Assembly (NCBI GenBank): GCA_030544235.1
Contig: CM060468.1
Location: forward strand, 6,485,758 to 6,549,757
Length of the DNA: 64,000 nucleotides
DNA from: Lepturacanthus savala
Lineage: Eukaryota; Chordata; Actinopteri; Scombriformes; Trichiuridae
Reading direction: 5' to 3'
Every line of letters starts with the position of its first letter. The first letter of the stretch is position 1. A program made the translations under genes and the position numbers. This document shows, piece after piece, positions 35,293-45,400 of the stretch. The notes beneath the pieces are model-generated. The model was not told the DNA's origin. It did not search any database and was given only the letters and a program-made list of their open reading frames with translations.

Positions 35293-35522
35293 TTCTGAAC
35301 AAAAATATGAACATAAACACTTTTTTGCTCTCATTTTCCACAAGTTGAAATAAAAGATCTATGACTTTTTTCTATCTGTACAAAGAGGTTATGTTATTCA
35401 AATTGTGTTCTTGAAAGCCATGTTAGTGAGCAGTTCTCATTTTTTCCAAGATAATCCATCAACTTCATAGGTGCAGCATGTAAAAATGCTGATTAAGGCC
35501 TTTGAAATGTGCAATTTTATGT
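35293..35522 (+). mobile_element. Tc1-like transposon 5' end fragment
   Basis: It begins TTCTGAACAAAAATATGAAC, matching the terminal repeat 'CACTGAACAAAAATATAAACGC' of an abundant fish Tc1 family. Diagnostic internal blocks follow: AAAGATCTATGACTTTTT, GTTAGTGAGCAGTTCTC, CAAGATAATCCATC, GATGCTGATTA and GAAATGTGCAATTTTAT. The transposase frame is lost. An opposed fragment of the same family lies at 40.6-41.2 kb. Confidence 0.75.
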
Positions 35523-35774
35523 AAGGGAAAAAAGACATTTATTAAATCTCCATTTCTGTCATGCAGTGCAACACAAAGTACCTGAAAATATCAGAAAGAA
35601 CCCCAAGTACTCAGAGACTACCAGAAAAAATGGCACCGAAATACACCCCAACATCTCAAAGTGTTTTCAATGCACTATGAATGACTGCATATATTTAAAA
35701 CAAATGTTTATTTCCATTGATGTATATTTTTCAAAAGGTTTATATAACCATATCATATTATAATATTGATGCCC

Positions 35775-37065
35775 TTTTTAAATGTATCTTAGACATCAAA
35801 TCCTGGATGGCAGAAAATTTCCTACTGAGGTTTTAATTATCCATCCTAAGGCTAAACTTTTATCAAAACTGCAAATGATGTTTTAATTACATCCAATCAG
35901 ATAAAATAATCTGGGCTTCATTTTCAACTATGAGCTAAATTTTACTACACACGTTAAACAGGTTACAAAAACAGGATTTTATCATTTAAAAAACCATAGC
36001 CAGAGTCCGCCAACTTTTACAGAACTCAGCAGAAAGTGTTCTGACAAGGACCAGAGGATGGGTTCATATTACCCCGGTTTTAAAAACACTGCATTGGCTC
36101 CCTGTGTGTTTTAATTTAGATTTTAAGATCCTTTTAATGGTATATAAATGCTTAGGGGGTTTAGGACCTTGCTTCTACCTTATAAACCCTGATGGAACCT
36201 GAGATCCTCCAGCACTGACCTTTTAATAATCCCTAAAGCGAGAACACAAACTTACAGTGAGGCAGCCTTCCAGCACTATGGCCCCTGTCTGTGGAATAGC
36301 CTGCCGGTGGACCTGAGTCCCACAGAGAATTTTAACAGTTTTGAAAGCTGGCTCAACACCCACCTATTTAACCGAGCTTTTAACAATTGTTTTATTTTCT
36401 TAGCCAATTTATATTTCAGTCCTCGTTATGTACGCTTTAGTTATTTTTACTGTTCATTTATTTATTTACTTATGCTTATACCAGAGTTGATTTGAACTAC
36501 TTTTAGTGTTTTACGTATTTAATTTTTTGAGTCAATGTATCTTTATGTAGTTTTTAGCTAGTTTTATGCTTTTATTGTCTTCAATTCTTTTATGCTCTCA
36601 TCCAATATCTCCATTGTTTCCTCGGTGGGGGCTCTCTGTGCTGGGGGCTGCGTTCGGCTGTGGCTGGAAACATCGTCTGGGCTTAGTGTGTGGTCTATGG
36701 CAGTGCTTCGCTGCACTACTGTGGGCCCCTCGCTGGCCTCTAGCTGGCCTCTAGCTGGGTGGGCACCTGAGTGGAGGCGTCTTGGCCTGGGCCGTGGGCG
36801 CCCATGCTGCAGATGGCCTCCTGTGGCAGTATTTCCTGACCTGGCTCCACTGTGTTCAGCCACATGTTTTTAAGCTCATTTTTATGTCTGTGCATGTGTG
36901 AGGGAAAATATGCATGTGCGTATGTATGTGCTGGGGTTGGGGCTTTGGGTTCGGTGGGGTAGGATGGAGGTTGTTTTAAAACATGTAAAGCACATTGTGC
37001 TACATTTTTTATTGTGTTAAAAGTGCTTTGAAAATAACGTTATTATTATATTGTTATTATAAATA
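35775..37065 (+). mobile_element. L2/Rex-type LINE fossil, RT tail plus 3' UTR
   Basis: Starts at a decayed 'CLxDIKSWMAENF' stretch (ATCAAATCCTGGATGGCAG near 35797). The frame then gives HITPVLKTLHWLPVCFN, LDFKILLMVYKCLGG, and further on AALQHYGP-like and WNSLPVDL-like blocks in shifted frames, and ends with a TGTAAAGCAC.TTGTGCTACA box and TTATTATTA tail. It covers the end of the reverse transcriptase and the 3' UTR of the same broad class as the 1.1-kb copy. Stops and frameshifts are frequent. A GC-rich segment (36595-36875) interrupts the AT-rich 3' UTR. Confidence 0.8.
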
Positions 37066-37206
37066 TACCAATCTTTGTTAAAAGTAATAAAAACACAGTC
37101 CATTATAAACCTCTACTTTCTGTTACTTTTTGCTATACTTTGGGGATATTTTCTGGTACATCTGGACATTTGTTAAGACATATCTCTGGACTGTGAAAGG
37201 AAAAAA

Positions 37207-38669
37207 AAATCAATGGAAGACAAACCTCAAACGTGTAATCATGGAGAAATAAAAAAAAATCCTTTGTGTCTTCTTTGGGATGACAGATCTATTAGTTTTG
37301 TGTAATCGCGCCTTTTTCCCTTTACTTCCCAAACTTTTTCTCTTTTTTCCCTTAGCTGCCTTGTCTTCTCAGCTTAACATGTGCACAGAAAACAGCAGGG
37401 GGTTAAAAGTTGAACAGAACTTTTGCCTTGTATTTCAGTGTCAGTATGGGTTGAGCAGAAGAAGGAACATTTTCTGTGGCATCTAATGGTGTTATATGTC
37501 ATGAGAGATTTTGTCTTTGAAGCTGTCGCCTTAGAAAAGTCACTTGAACCAGTAGTGGGATTTGAATGTAGAGCAGAAGGTGCTGCAGCTAAGAATATGG
37601 ATTCACAAAGTGGAGGTAAAAAAGGCGGAGGTGAAGGAGAAAGGAAAAAAAAAAACACCTGCAGCTGTTTTGTGTATTTCAGGCATGAGCAGCATCAAGG
37701 GCTGTAGCTTCACCTTCAGACAGTTTAACTCATGTAATTCATTGCATGTGATATAGGATGGCGGTTCTTTTCATTGCTGTAGTAACCGATGCCAAAATGA
37801 ATTCCAGACACTATACAGGAAATCTGTCAAAAACAGGCGATTTAGGTTTCTACAACATTTTATATGAATGGCTTTTTGGTATTTCTGTCCAGTTCAACCC
37901 AGATGTGCTGCTTCCTTCCCACTGATTGAAATGTAAGAGATAATCCACCAAAGGATTTTAACAGAGAGCACAGAGAGAAGGAGCCGCCCAAAGAGAAGCA
38001 GAAAGCTTTGAAATATTTTTACAAACACTTTCCTGTAGTATGGATTATCCTGCTCATATCATGATCATTGGCCAAAGAAATTAACGGCATTCATTGATAA
38101 ATTTTGCTTTTAACTTTTTGGACAGAGAATGAAAAGGAATTAAGTAAACACATGTCATTACCATGCTTTTTTATTGTTCGACATGTGCATCATATAGACA
38201 ACCACAAAAAGACATTTCAACTAACAATGACATAAAACACAATAGCAATTCCAATCCTCTTTTGCTTTATTCTTTTAATGCTTTTGTAATGTATTTTCAC
38301 TTCTGAGCAACCATCATCCATTTTTCTGGCAAATACTGTATACTGCCAGGTCCCACACAAAACCTCTAAACCATGCCCTACCCACTAATCCCTGGTTTTG
38401 TGTGATCAAATGAACTACCACCATGACATTGACCGCCCTGATTCTGAATGAACGAAACACTGTGAGGGCAAGACACTGTTCGACCCTCTGGTCTGGTCTG
38501 TGGAACAAAGGGAACTGAAGTGTCGGCTTGAAATCTAGTGATTATACATGATATAAAACATCTGCTATTGTTAAGCACACACAGAGAGAGGGAGAGAGAG
38601 AGAGAGAGAGTTAGCTGGTGTTAACTGCACTATATGGGGTGCATCATAGGATTATGCTACGAGTGAAAC
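37207..38669 (+). repeat. Unidentified 1.4-kb repeat, copy 1
   Basis: Starts AATCAATGGAAGACAAACC and aligns over its whole length with 43072-44488, in the same orientation. Shared blocks include GACAGATCTATTAG, GGATGGCGGTTCTTTTCATT, GAGATAATCCACCAAAGG and GGATTATCCTGCTCATAT. Differences are scattered substitutions and small indels. This copy has a GA microsatellite (38583-38610) that the other lacks. Short frames in it (for example 37280-37486) are shared in part with copy 2 but match no known protein. No terminal inverted repeats, LTR-type TG..CA ends or target duplications were found. Confidence 0.85.
38583..38610. repeat. (GA)n microsatellite in repeat copy 1
   Basis: GA-rich tract expanded from the ACACACAGAGA site shared by both copies of the 1.4-kb repeat; copy 2 has only a few units at the same place. 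Confidence 0.9.
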
Positions 38670-38819
38670 TCAATTGAGTAACACAAGAAGTAACACAATA
38701 TGGGCATGTAGACTGTTGGTTTTGCAGGAATTGGCTGGATAAGTTGCCAACCATGTTGTGGGTTCTTAAAGATATAAGCCGGGAAAATCATAGACACAGA
38801 TCCGTTGATGCTCAAGGTT

Positions 38820-39660
38820 TTACTTGCACAGATTGATCTCACCTTCACTGGCACTCCTTGCAACCTTCAAAAAACTGTTCAGAAGTGCAAAGCTGCTTTC
38901 TGACTTACAGTCACCCTCCGTTGACTTGGCTGCTGGCAGTAGACAGGCTGGAGTCGCTTCCTTGTACGTTTCAGGAATACAGGCCTTAGACTTTTTTGTG
39001 ATTGACTGTAGCAGGACATAGAAGAGACAGTTAAATAGTGCAGTATATCTATCCACAGTTCAGAAAAAAAGCTAACTCCAAGCTTGGTAGTTTCATGTGA
39101 CATGCACTATAGGTCTGCAAAAAGGTTAATAATGATAAAGACACATTTAGACACAGAAACTATTCTACCTCATCATTGACTCAACAATCAGGGAAATGGG
39201 TAAAAGGTTCTCAAAAGCAAACTATTTGATAATGAATGATATACAGGTCCTACATCCTTAAAAGCAGTACTTTCCTTCAGATGACAAGATATTTGGCTTG
39301 GGGGAAATATCTGAGTGTGATCCTGAATATCTTACTCATAAGCTGGACTAGGTGAATTTTGGAAAGGAAGGCTGAGAGTGGGGCTGCACAGCATTCTAGA
39401 CTTGACAGTGTTTTCAGAGCCATACCAAGAGGTAATGAGCTATTTAGGCTGTGCAAAATAGCTGTAGCCCTTCCAGTAAACAGTGCTGCCTGTGAGCAGA
39501 GCTTCTTAGCTCTAAAGCTCATAAAAAATCATTTGTGGACAACCGTGGTAGACAGCAGGCTAAACCATTTAGCCATTTATTCAAGACGAGGTAAAGCATT
39601 GAACATGGATGGCTTCATAAAGGTGTTTGCAAGCCAACACAAAAACAGGTAGGGTAGGTA
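38820..39660 (+). pseudogene. Fossil hAT transposase, C-terminal part
   Basis: This is a decayed hAT-superfamily transposase, the enzyme that cuts and pastes hAT DNA transposons. A frame at 38824-39021 contains LLATFKKLFRSAKLLSDLQ and SPSVDLAA, like the middle region of these proteins. The frame at 39359-39652 then carries the C-terminal dimerisation domain: LFRLCKIAVALPVNSAACEQSF, with the diagnostic 'S.ACE.SF' at 39482-39505, then LKLIKNHLWTT, DSRLNHLAIYSRRGKALNMD and a terminal FASQHKNR. Stops and frameshifts separate the two parts, and the catalytic N-terminal region is not found. It sits between the two copies of the 1.4-kb repeat. Host domestication is unlikely given the breaks. Confidence 0.75.
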
Positions 39661-39982
39661 GCTTGTTGTTCTCTACATCACATGAGTGATCTCAAGATGA
39701 GTGAACAGTGGCAAAGGCAGAGACATCAGAGTCGAACTTTAATCTTTGAGTAACCTTTAATTGAGTGGTATAAACACACTATAGGACCGATGTTTGGGAA
39801 TTACTTCTTTTCCTGGCATCAAACCTGTTAGATTTTTGGTTTTATTTTATGTTTTTGTTACAATTGCCTCTGCAAAGTCTAAACTAAAGTCTAAATTTTG
39901 ACTTTTTTTTGTGCATTTTGACATAATGTGTAGCATATGTCAACATGTGTAACATGTGTAGCGAATTTCATCTTGTCTATGT

Positions 39983-40176
39983 CGGGGCTAGACAAGCCTG
40001 GTCCTCACGAGATGCTAAGGGCGCAGGCTTTTGTTCCAACCAAGCAGTTACATACCTAATTCTATTAATCAACAATTAGAGCCCTTGTGAAGGACGTATA
40101 TTATAAGAATCAGTTGTGTTACTGCTTGGTTGGAACATAAGCCTGCACCCACTAGGACTAGCGTTGCCGACCCCTG
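39983..40176. mobile_element. hAT miniature element with 8-bp target duplication
   Basis: A 194-bp palindromic element. The right terminal repeat reads CAGGGGTCGGCAACGC inward and the left is a decayed version (CGGGGCTAGACAAG). Sub-terminal arms GCAGGCTTTTGTTCCAACCA and its near-complement TGGTTGGAACATAAGCCTGC are strongly paired. Flanking GTCTATGT at 39975-39982 and 40177-40184 is an exact 8-bp target-site duplication, the hallmark of hAT. It has no coding capacity. The neighbouring hAT fossil is not necessarily its source. Confidence 0.9.
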
Positions 40177-40206
40177 GTCTATGTCAATCTGCGGCAAGGG
40201 GCTCCT

Positions 40207-40219
40207 TTTTTTTTTTTTT
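40207..40219. repeat. T-run
   Basis: Thirteen T residues just downstream of the hAT miniature element. Confidence 0.8.
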
Positions 40220-40528
40220 CTCCATGGGGTGGTACAGAGCCATTTTGTCACATCCAATTCATGCAAACCATAAAATACACAATGGTGTGGCTTGTATGCA
40301 AGATTTGGTGACTTTTGGGGCATGTTTAGAGGGGAACAAAGGCCATCATTTTGAGAGAAGAAGAGGAAAATGAAAGAAAGAAGAATCCAATAGGGCTTTG
40401 CCCATTGCCACCAGATCCAGATCCTATTTACAAAAATACTATAAAGAAATTGAAACCTAATATACAGCTGGACGCTTTAGACAATTAGTGAAAGTGCAGT
40501 CAGTTAGTTATAGTGACAGTTAGTGGTG

Positions 40529-40555
40529 TTTGTAGCCTGTCATGTAGGCTACAAA
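40529..40555. repeat. Perfect 10-bp inverted repeat, 7-nt loop
   Basis: TTTGTAGCCT (40529-40538) pairs exactly with AGGCTACAAA (40546-40555) around GTCATGT. Confidence 0.9.
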
Positions 40556-40619
40556 ACAGAACATCTAAAACTTCTCTGTAATTGTCGGTCACCTGTGACA
40601 ATGAATAAATTACAAAATG

Positions 40620-41180
40620 ATTAAGTTAATTCTGTTTCAGTTTATTTCGAGTTATTGCTGTCCATGTTGTTTGATCTGTGGTCTGTCGTGTCTGTTTCGT
40701 GTTGTATATTAAAGGTGTATGATTGATTAGACAGTGATAATAAATGGTTGATATGGGTTCAAAGTAGACATTCAACATAGTGTAACATTGCAACTCAATA
40801 CCTCCTGTGTGTGTGGCTCTTGTGGTCCTTCCTGCAGTCACCCTGCCAATAGCACGCTCCCTCAAACCTTGTAACATCTGTGACATTGTGTTGTGTGACC
40901 AAACTGCATGTTTCAGAGGGGCCTATCGTCATGACCAGCCGCAGGCAAAACTGTGCAATAACCATGCTGTTTGAGCGTCTTGATACACCACACCTGTCAG
41001 GTGGATGGATTATCTTGGCGAAGGAGAAGTGCACACAACATGGATATAAACTGATTTCTGAACAGAAATTGAGAGAAATAAGCCTTTAGTTTGCACAAAA
41101 TGAGTCTTAGATCTTTTATTCCAACTTATGAGAAACAGTGTCAAAATCAAAAGTGTTGGATTTATATTTGGTTTATATTT
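40620..41180 (-). mobile_element. Tc1-like transposon fragment with transposase N-terminus
   Basis: Read on the minus strand from about 41180, it has the same family blocks as 35.3 kb: CAACACTTTTGATTTTGA, AAAGATCTAAGACT, CTTCTCCTTCGCCAAGATAA, TCCATCCACCTGACAGGTGT. Then a frame from 40886 begins MSQMLQGLRERAIGRVTAG, matching the helix-turn-helix N-terminus of this Tc1 transposase. The frame leaves the family consensus after about 28 residues, so the DNA-binding domain is incomplete and the DDE domain is gone. Confidence 0.8.
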
Positions 41181-42099
41181 GTCGCTCCATTCTCATAAGA
41201 TCCCCCTCATTGCCTGTTCTGTGAGCTACTACGTGCTACAGCCTCTGGGCCAAAAGATTTCTTTAATCCATTTAGATGGAGACAATTTAGCTGATGTTCA
41301 TATGTCAATGTGCCTGAGTCTCTTTACACGTAAGTAAATGTGTGCCTCCTGTTGCTTATCTGTTCCATTTAGTGCCAGGAGCAGCAATTAAAGGCAGGTC
41401 AGTTTGAGGTAAATGAGTGATCTGAACTGTCATCGGTGGGTAACTGCAGCTGTACTTGCTGCATTTTCTTTGTCTTTAGATAAGAAAACACCATGAACTG
41501 GGCAGAGGAATGACCACTAAGCAAGAATGTATGGGACAGTAAAAGACAGAGAGAGGAAGGGATGGTTCCTACATATTTCCATATTTTCAATTGTAAAATA
41601 AAATACAGATAAATCATGAACACTTTCTTCTAGGAGCATTGACTTAACTGTCCATAAATTTAATAGCAGAGAACAGATAATTAAAAAATAAATAAATACA
41701 ACTTAATAACCTTTTTTTTCAAAGTACAAATTACTTTGTACTTTGTGAATTTTTACCTGAGATTTATTAAAAAAAAAAGAAAAAGAAAACATTTACCAAA
41801 AGAATGCATTCTTAATAATGCATGTGTTTATGCTTTTGGACAACAAACCTCCAGTGAATGCAGGCACACACAGGCTACACTAATTCATTTCCACACAAAA
41901 TTTGAAAGAAAGAAATAGTTTTCTTGAGTCATAACTTGTAACTCTGCCTTGTATAGGAAACCTATTTCAAAATCTGGTTCTAACACCCTATAGTATTTAC
42001 TTAATTCATACCCTTTCACGTAGTATATTTCCTGCATAAAATAAATTTACCATTGATTAGCACGAAATAAAACTGTTCCGAATCTATCTGGAATGGGAA
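41181..42099. other. AT-rich stretch with a small palindrome
   Basis: An 11-bp perfect inverted repeat, CAAAGTACAAA (41720-41730) with TTTGTACTTTG (41735-41745), is the only structure noted. No gene seen. Confidence 0.5.
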
Positions 42100-42192
42100 T
42101 GTGTGAATGTGCTTGTGAGCCTGTCAAAGAGGAATTTCTGTCACCATTTGGGACAGACGATAAAGTATTCTATTGTATTCTATTCTATTAGA
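42100..42192 (+). mobile_element. LINE 3' tail
   Basis: GGAATTTCTGTCACCATTTG is followed by GGGACAGACGATAAAGTATT and repeated TTCTATTCTATTA, a Rex/L2-type LINE tail in sense orientation. It is the same tail class as the antisense copy at 26.3 kb. Confidence 0.6.
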
Positions 42193-42660
42193 AGCCTGGG
42201 GGCATGCGTGTTTTCAGAATAAAAGTATTGGTCATTCACTTCCTGTAATGTCCTCCAAAGCAGATGTGTAGTCTGACCAGATGGATGGGTCATTTCCTAA
42301 TAAAAGACCGTTTTTTTGTTAACTGATGAATGTGTTTTGCTGCAAATGAGACAGACATCATCAAACACTGAAGGAATTTTCCTCAGGGACTTTGGTGGAG
42401 CTATTTATAATGCATGCGTTGCTGGTACCAAAGAGTTTACACACACACAACTTCTACATCATCATCTCCGCCCAACATGAAGGCCCACGTTAAAAAATTT
42501 GGATTTGGATTAAACAGAATATGAAGAGGATCAACTGTTTCTGGGTGACCGACTGATGCAGGAAGTGGGTGTTTGTTATGTGAAAGGAAAATTACAACTC
42601 TGGAAGTGTCCACCCCACCTCTTTATAACTGTGAGAATAGTTGAGGTCAGGAAAAGGCTT

Positions 42661-42724
42661 TGTGTGTGTGTGTGTGTGTGTTTGTGCGTGTGTTCGTGCG
42701 TGTGTGCGTGCATGCATGTGTGTG
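42661..42724. repeat. Imperfect TG/CG microsatellite
   Basis: TG units with TTTG, CG and CATG interruptions. The 165-residue minus-strand frame across it and the next TG tract is an artefact of repeated Thr-His codons. Confidence 0.9.
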
Positions 42725-43013
42725 ACAGAGAAGAAAAAAAGAGAAAGAGGAACAAGGAAACAGAGGGGAAAGCACTCAGCTGAACGATGACAAGTAATGG
42801 TTCCAGCCCTTTGGTATTGGAAGTAGCAATTTGTCGTATTAGTAGAAAAACGCTGAGCCGAGTAACAAGAACTCATCAGCGATGTTATTGTGGCGACAAC
42901 TCTCTCAATCCCTTTGCCGAATGGCTCCTCCTGTGTGTTGTAGGATAGTTGTGATAAATAATTGAAATGTTGACTCAGCCCAGTGGTCTGGGTCAGAACA
43001 AGCTGTATGTGTT

Positions 43014-43018
<5 letters not shown>

Positions 43019-43052
<34 letters not shown>
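43019..43052. repeat. (GT)17 microsatellite
   Basis: Uninterrupted GT units ending about 20 bp before copy 2 of the 1.4-kb repeat. Confidence 0.95.
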
Positions 43053-43053
<1 letters not shown>

Positions 43054-43071
43054 TTGTGGAGTGTGGGGCAC

Positions 43072-44488
43072 AAAATCAATGGAAGACAAACCTCAAATGT
43101 GTAATCACAGAGAAATAAAAAATCCTGTCTTCTTTAGAATGTTGACAGATCTATTAGTTTTGTGTAATCACGCCTTTTTTGTCTTTACTTCCCAAACTTT
43201 TTTCTCTTTTTTTCCCCGACTGCCTTGTCCTCTCAGCTTAACGTGCACAGAAAACAGCAGGGTTTTAAAAGTTGAACAGAACTTTCGTCTTGTATTTCAG
43301 TGTCACTATGGATTGAGCAGAAAAAAGGACCATTTTCTGTGGCATCTAATGGTGTTATATGTTATGAGAGATTTTGTTTTTGAAGCTGTCGCCTTAGAAA
43401 AGTTTCTTGAACCAGTCGTGGGATTCAAATGTAGAGCAGAAGGTGCTGCAGCTAAGAATATGGATTCACGACGTGGAGGTGTAGAAAAAAAAGGGGAAAA
43501 AAAACACCTGCAGCTGTTTTGTGTATTTCAGGCATGAGCAGCATCAAGGGCTGTAGCTTCACCTTCAGACAGTTTAACTCATGTAATTTATTGCATGTGA
43601 TATAGGATGGCGGTTCTTTTCATTGCTGTAGTAAAAAATGATAAAATTCCAGACACTATACAGGAAATCTGTCAAAAACAGGCGATTTAGGTTTCTACAT
43701 TTTATATGAATATTTTTTGGTATTTTTGTCCAGTTCAACCCAGATGTGCTGCTTTCTTACCGCTGATTGAAATGTAAGAGATAATCCACCAAAGGATTTT
43801 AACAGAGAGCACAGAGAGAAGGAGCCGCCCAAAGAGAAGCAAAAAGCTTTGAAATCCTTTTACAAACACTTTCCTGTAGTATGGATTATCCTGCTCATAT
43901 AATGATCATTGGCCAAAAAAATGAAACAGTGCCATTCATTTATTTATTTTGCTTTTTACTTGTTGGACTTATAATTAAAAGGAATTAAGCAAACATCTGT
44001 CATTATTATCATGCATGTTTGTTGTTCAACATGTGCATCAAACAGGCAATTACAGAGAAATTTTAACTAACAATGAGATGAACTGCAATAGCAATTCCAT
44101 CTATCTTTTTTTATCTTTTCTATCTTTATCTTAAGTATTTTCACTTCCGAGCATCCATTTTTCAGGCAAATACTGCTGGGGAGAAAAAGCTCTGGTACAC
44201 TGGAAGTTCAGGTCCCACACAAAATCCCTAAACCATGCCCTACCTAACTACCCAATAATCCCTGATTTTGTGTGATCAAACAAACTACCACCATGACATT
44301 GACTGTCCCAGTTCTGAATGAACAAAACCACCTGGTCAGGTCTGTGGAACAAAGTGAACTGGAGTGTTGCCTTGAAAGCCAGTGGTTATACATGATATAA
44401 AACATCTGTTTTTATTAAGCACACACAGAGAAATCTGGTATTTACTGCACTATATGGGCGCATCATAGCATTATATTACAGTGAAATG
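43072..44488 (+). repeat. Unidentified 1.4-kb repeat, copy 2
   Basis: Aligns end to end with 37207-38669 (start AATCAATGGAAGACAAACC, end at a GCATCATAG.ATTAT..TAC..GTGAAA block). A plus frame running into it from 42983 to 43537 reaches 184 codons, of which the first part is translated microsatellite. The shared part reads LTDLLVLCNHAFF then VEQNFRLVFQCHYGLSRKK and WHLMVLYVMRDFVFEAVALE, for which I recognise no family. A Tc1/mariner-type miniature element abuts its right end. Confidence 0.85.
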
Positions 44489-44490
44489 TA

Positions 44491-45009
44491 CACTACTGTT
44501 CAAAATTTGGGGTCACCCAGAGAACTTTGTGTTTCATACACTTTTATTTACCACTATGAATTGTAAAATGAATAGAAAATACAGTCAAGACATTGACAAG
44601 GTTAGAAATAATGATTTGTATTTGAAATAATATTTTTTTCTTCCTTCAAACATTGTTTTCATCAAAGGTAAGTCAGTTTTCTAGCTTCTCTAACCAGCTA
44701 AACTGTTTTCAGCTGTGCTAACAAGATTGCACAAGGGTTTTCTAATCATCCATTAGCCTTCTGGTGCAATGAGCAAACACATCGTACCATTAGAACACTG
44801 GAGTGATAGATGCTGGAAATGGGCCTCTATACAGCTAGAATTCTATTCCTATTCTATTCTATTCTATTCCAGCTAGAATAGTCATTTACCACATCTGCAA
44901 TATATAGAGTACATTTCTGATTAGTTTAAAGTTATCTTCACTGAAAAAAGTGCTTTTCTTTCAGAAATAAGGAAATGACTACATGACCCCAAACTTCTGA
45001 ACAGAAGTG
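44491..45009 (+). mobile_element. Tc1/mariner-type miniature element, TA target site
   Basis: The termini are CACTACTGTTCAAAATTTGG and, inverted at the right, CACTTCTGTTCAGAAGTTTG, flanked by TA at 44489-44490 and 45010-45011. Internal blocks TTTTCAGCTGTGCTAACA, GGGTTTTCTAATCATCCATT and GAACACTGGAGTGA identify a very common fish family. It lacks coding sequence. A short ATTCT-repeat tract (44834-44870) has expanded inside it. Confidence 0.85.
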
Positions 45010-45089
45010 TAATCACATAAATTCCTTCAAATCTGTGCAATAAACATATAATAATTAATCAATTTGTAATAATTAATAAATAAAATATG

Positions 45090-45400
45090 ATTGGATTAGG
45101 GGGCAGTGAACAGTGACCTCATTTGATGATGTATCCAGTATCTTCTTCCTGGCCACAGCAGGGGGAAAAAAAGTTATCTGGGTGGTTGGGATCCCTAAGG
45201 ATTCTCTTTGCCTTATTCCTGCAGCACCTGATGTAAATATCCTCAAGGCAGGGCACAGCACCGCCTATTGTGTATTCAGCTGAACGAGTCAACCTTTGCA
45301 GGGATTTACGGTCCTGCTCGGTGCTGTTTCGATACCAGTCAGTGATGTTCCCTGTCAGGAAGCTCTCAATGGTGCAGGACTAGAAATTCCTTTATATTTA
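45090..45400 (-). mobile_element. Antisense LINE reverse-transcriptase C-terminal fragment
   Basis: Translated on the minus strand in shifting frames it gives an FLTGNITDWYRNSTEQDRK-like stretch, then LQRLTRSAEYTIGGAVP, a CCR.KAKRI-type block, and FFPPAVARKKIL. This is the C-terminal region of a fish non-LTR reverse transcriptase (family members read 'WYGN.T..DRK.LQRV...A..I.G..LP..QDLY..RC..KA..I'). It belongs to the same group as the 3' end at 60.0 kb. Confidence 0.7.

Noticed and set aside
42592..43089. 165-residue minus-strand open frame
   Set aside because: Much of it is Thr-His repeat translated from two TG microsatellites; the rest has no domain.
37207..44488. LTR retrotransposon with the 1.4-kb copies as LTRs
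   Set aside because: No gag or pol, primer-binding site, polypurine tract or TG..CA ends were seen between or at the copies; the interior holds DNA-transposon debris.
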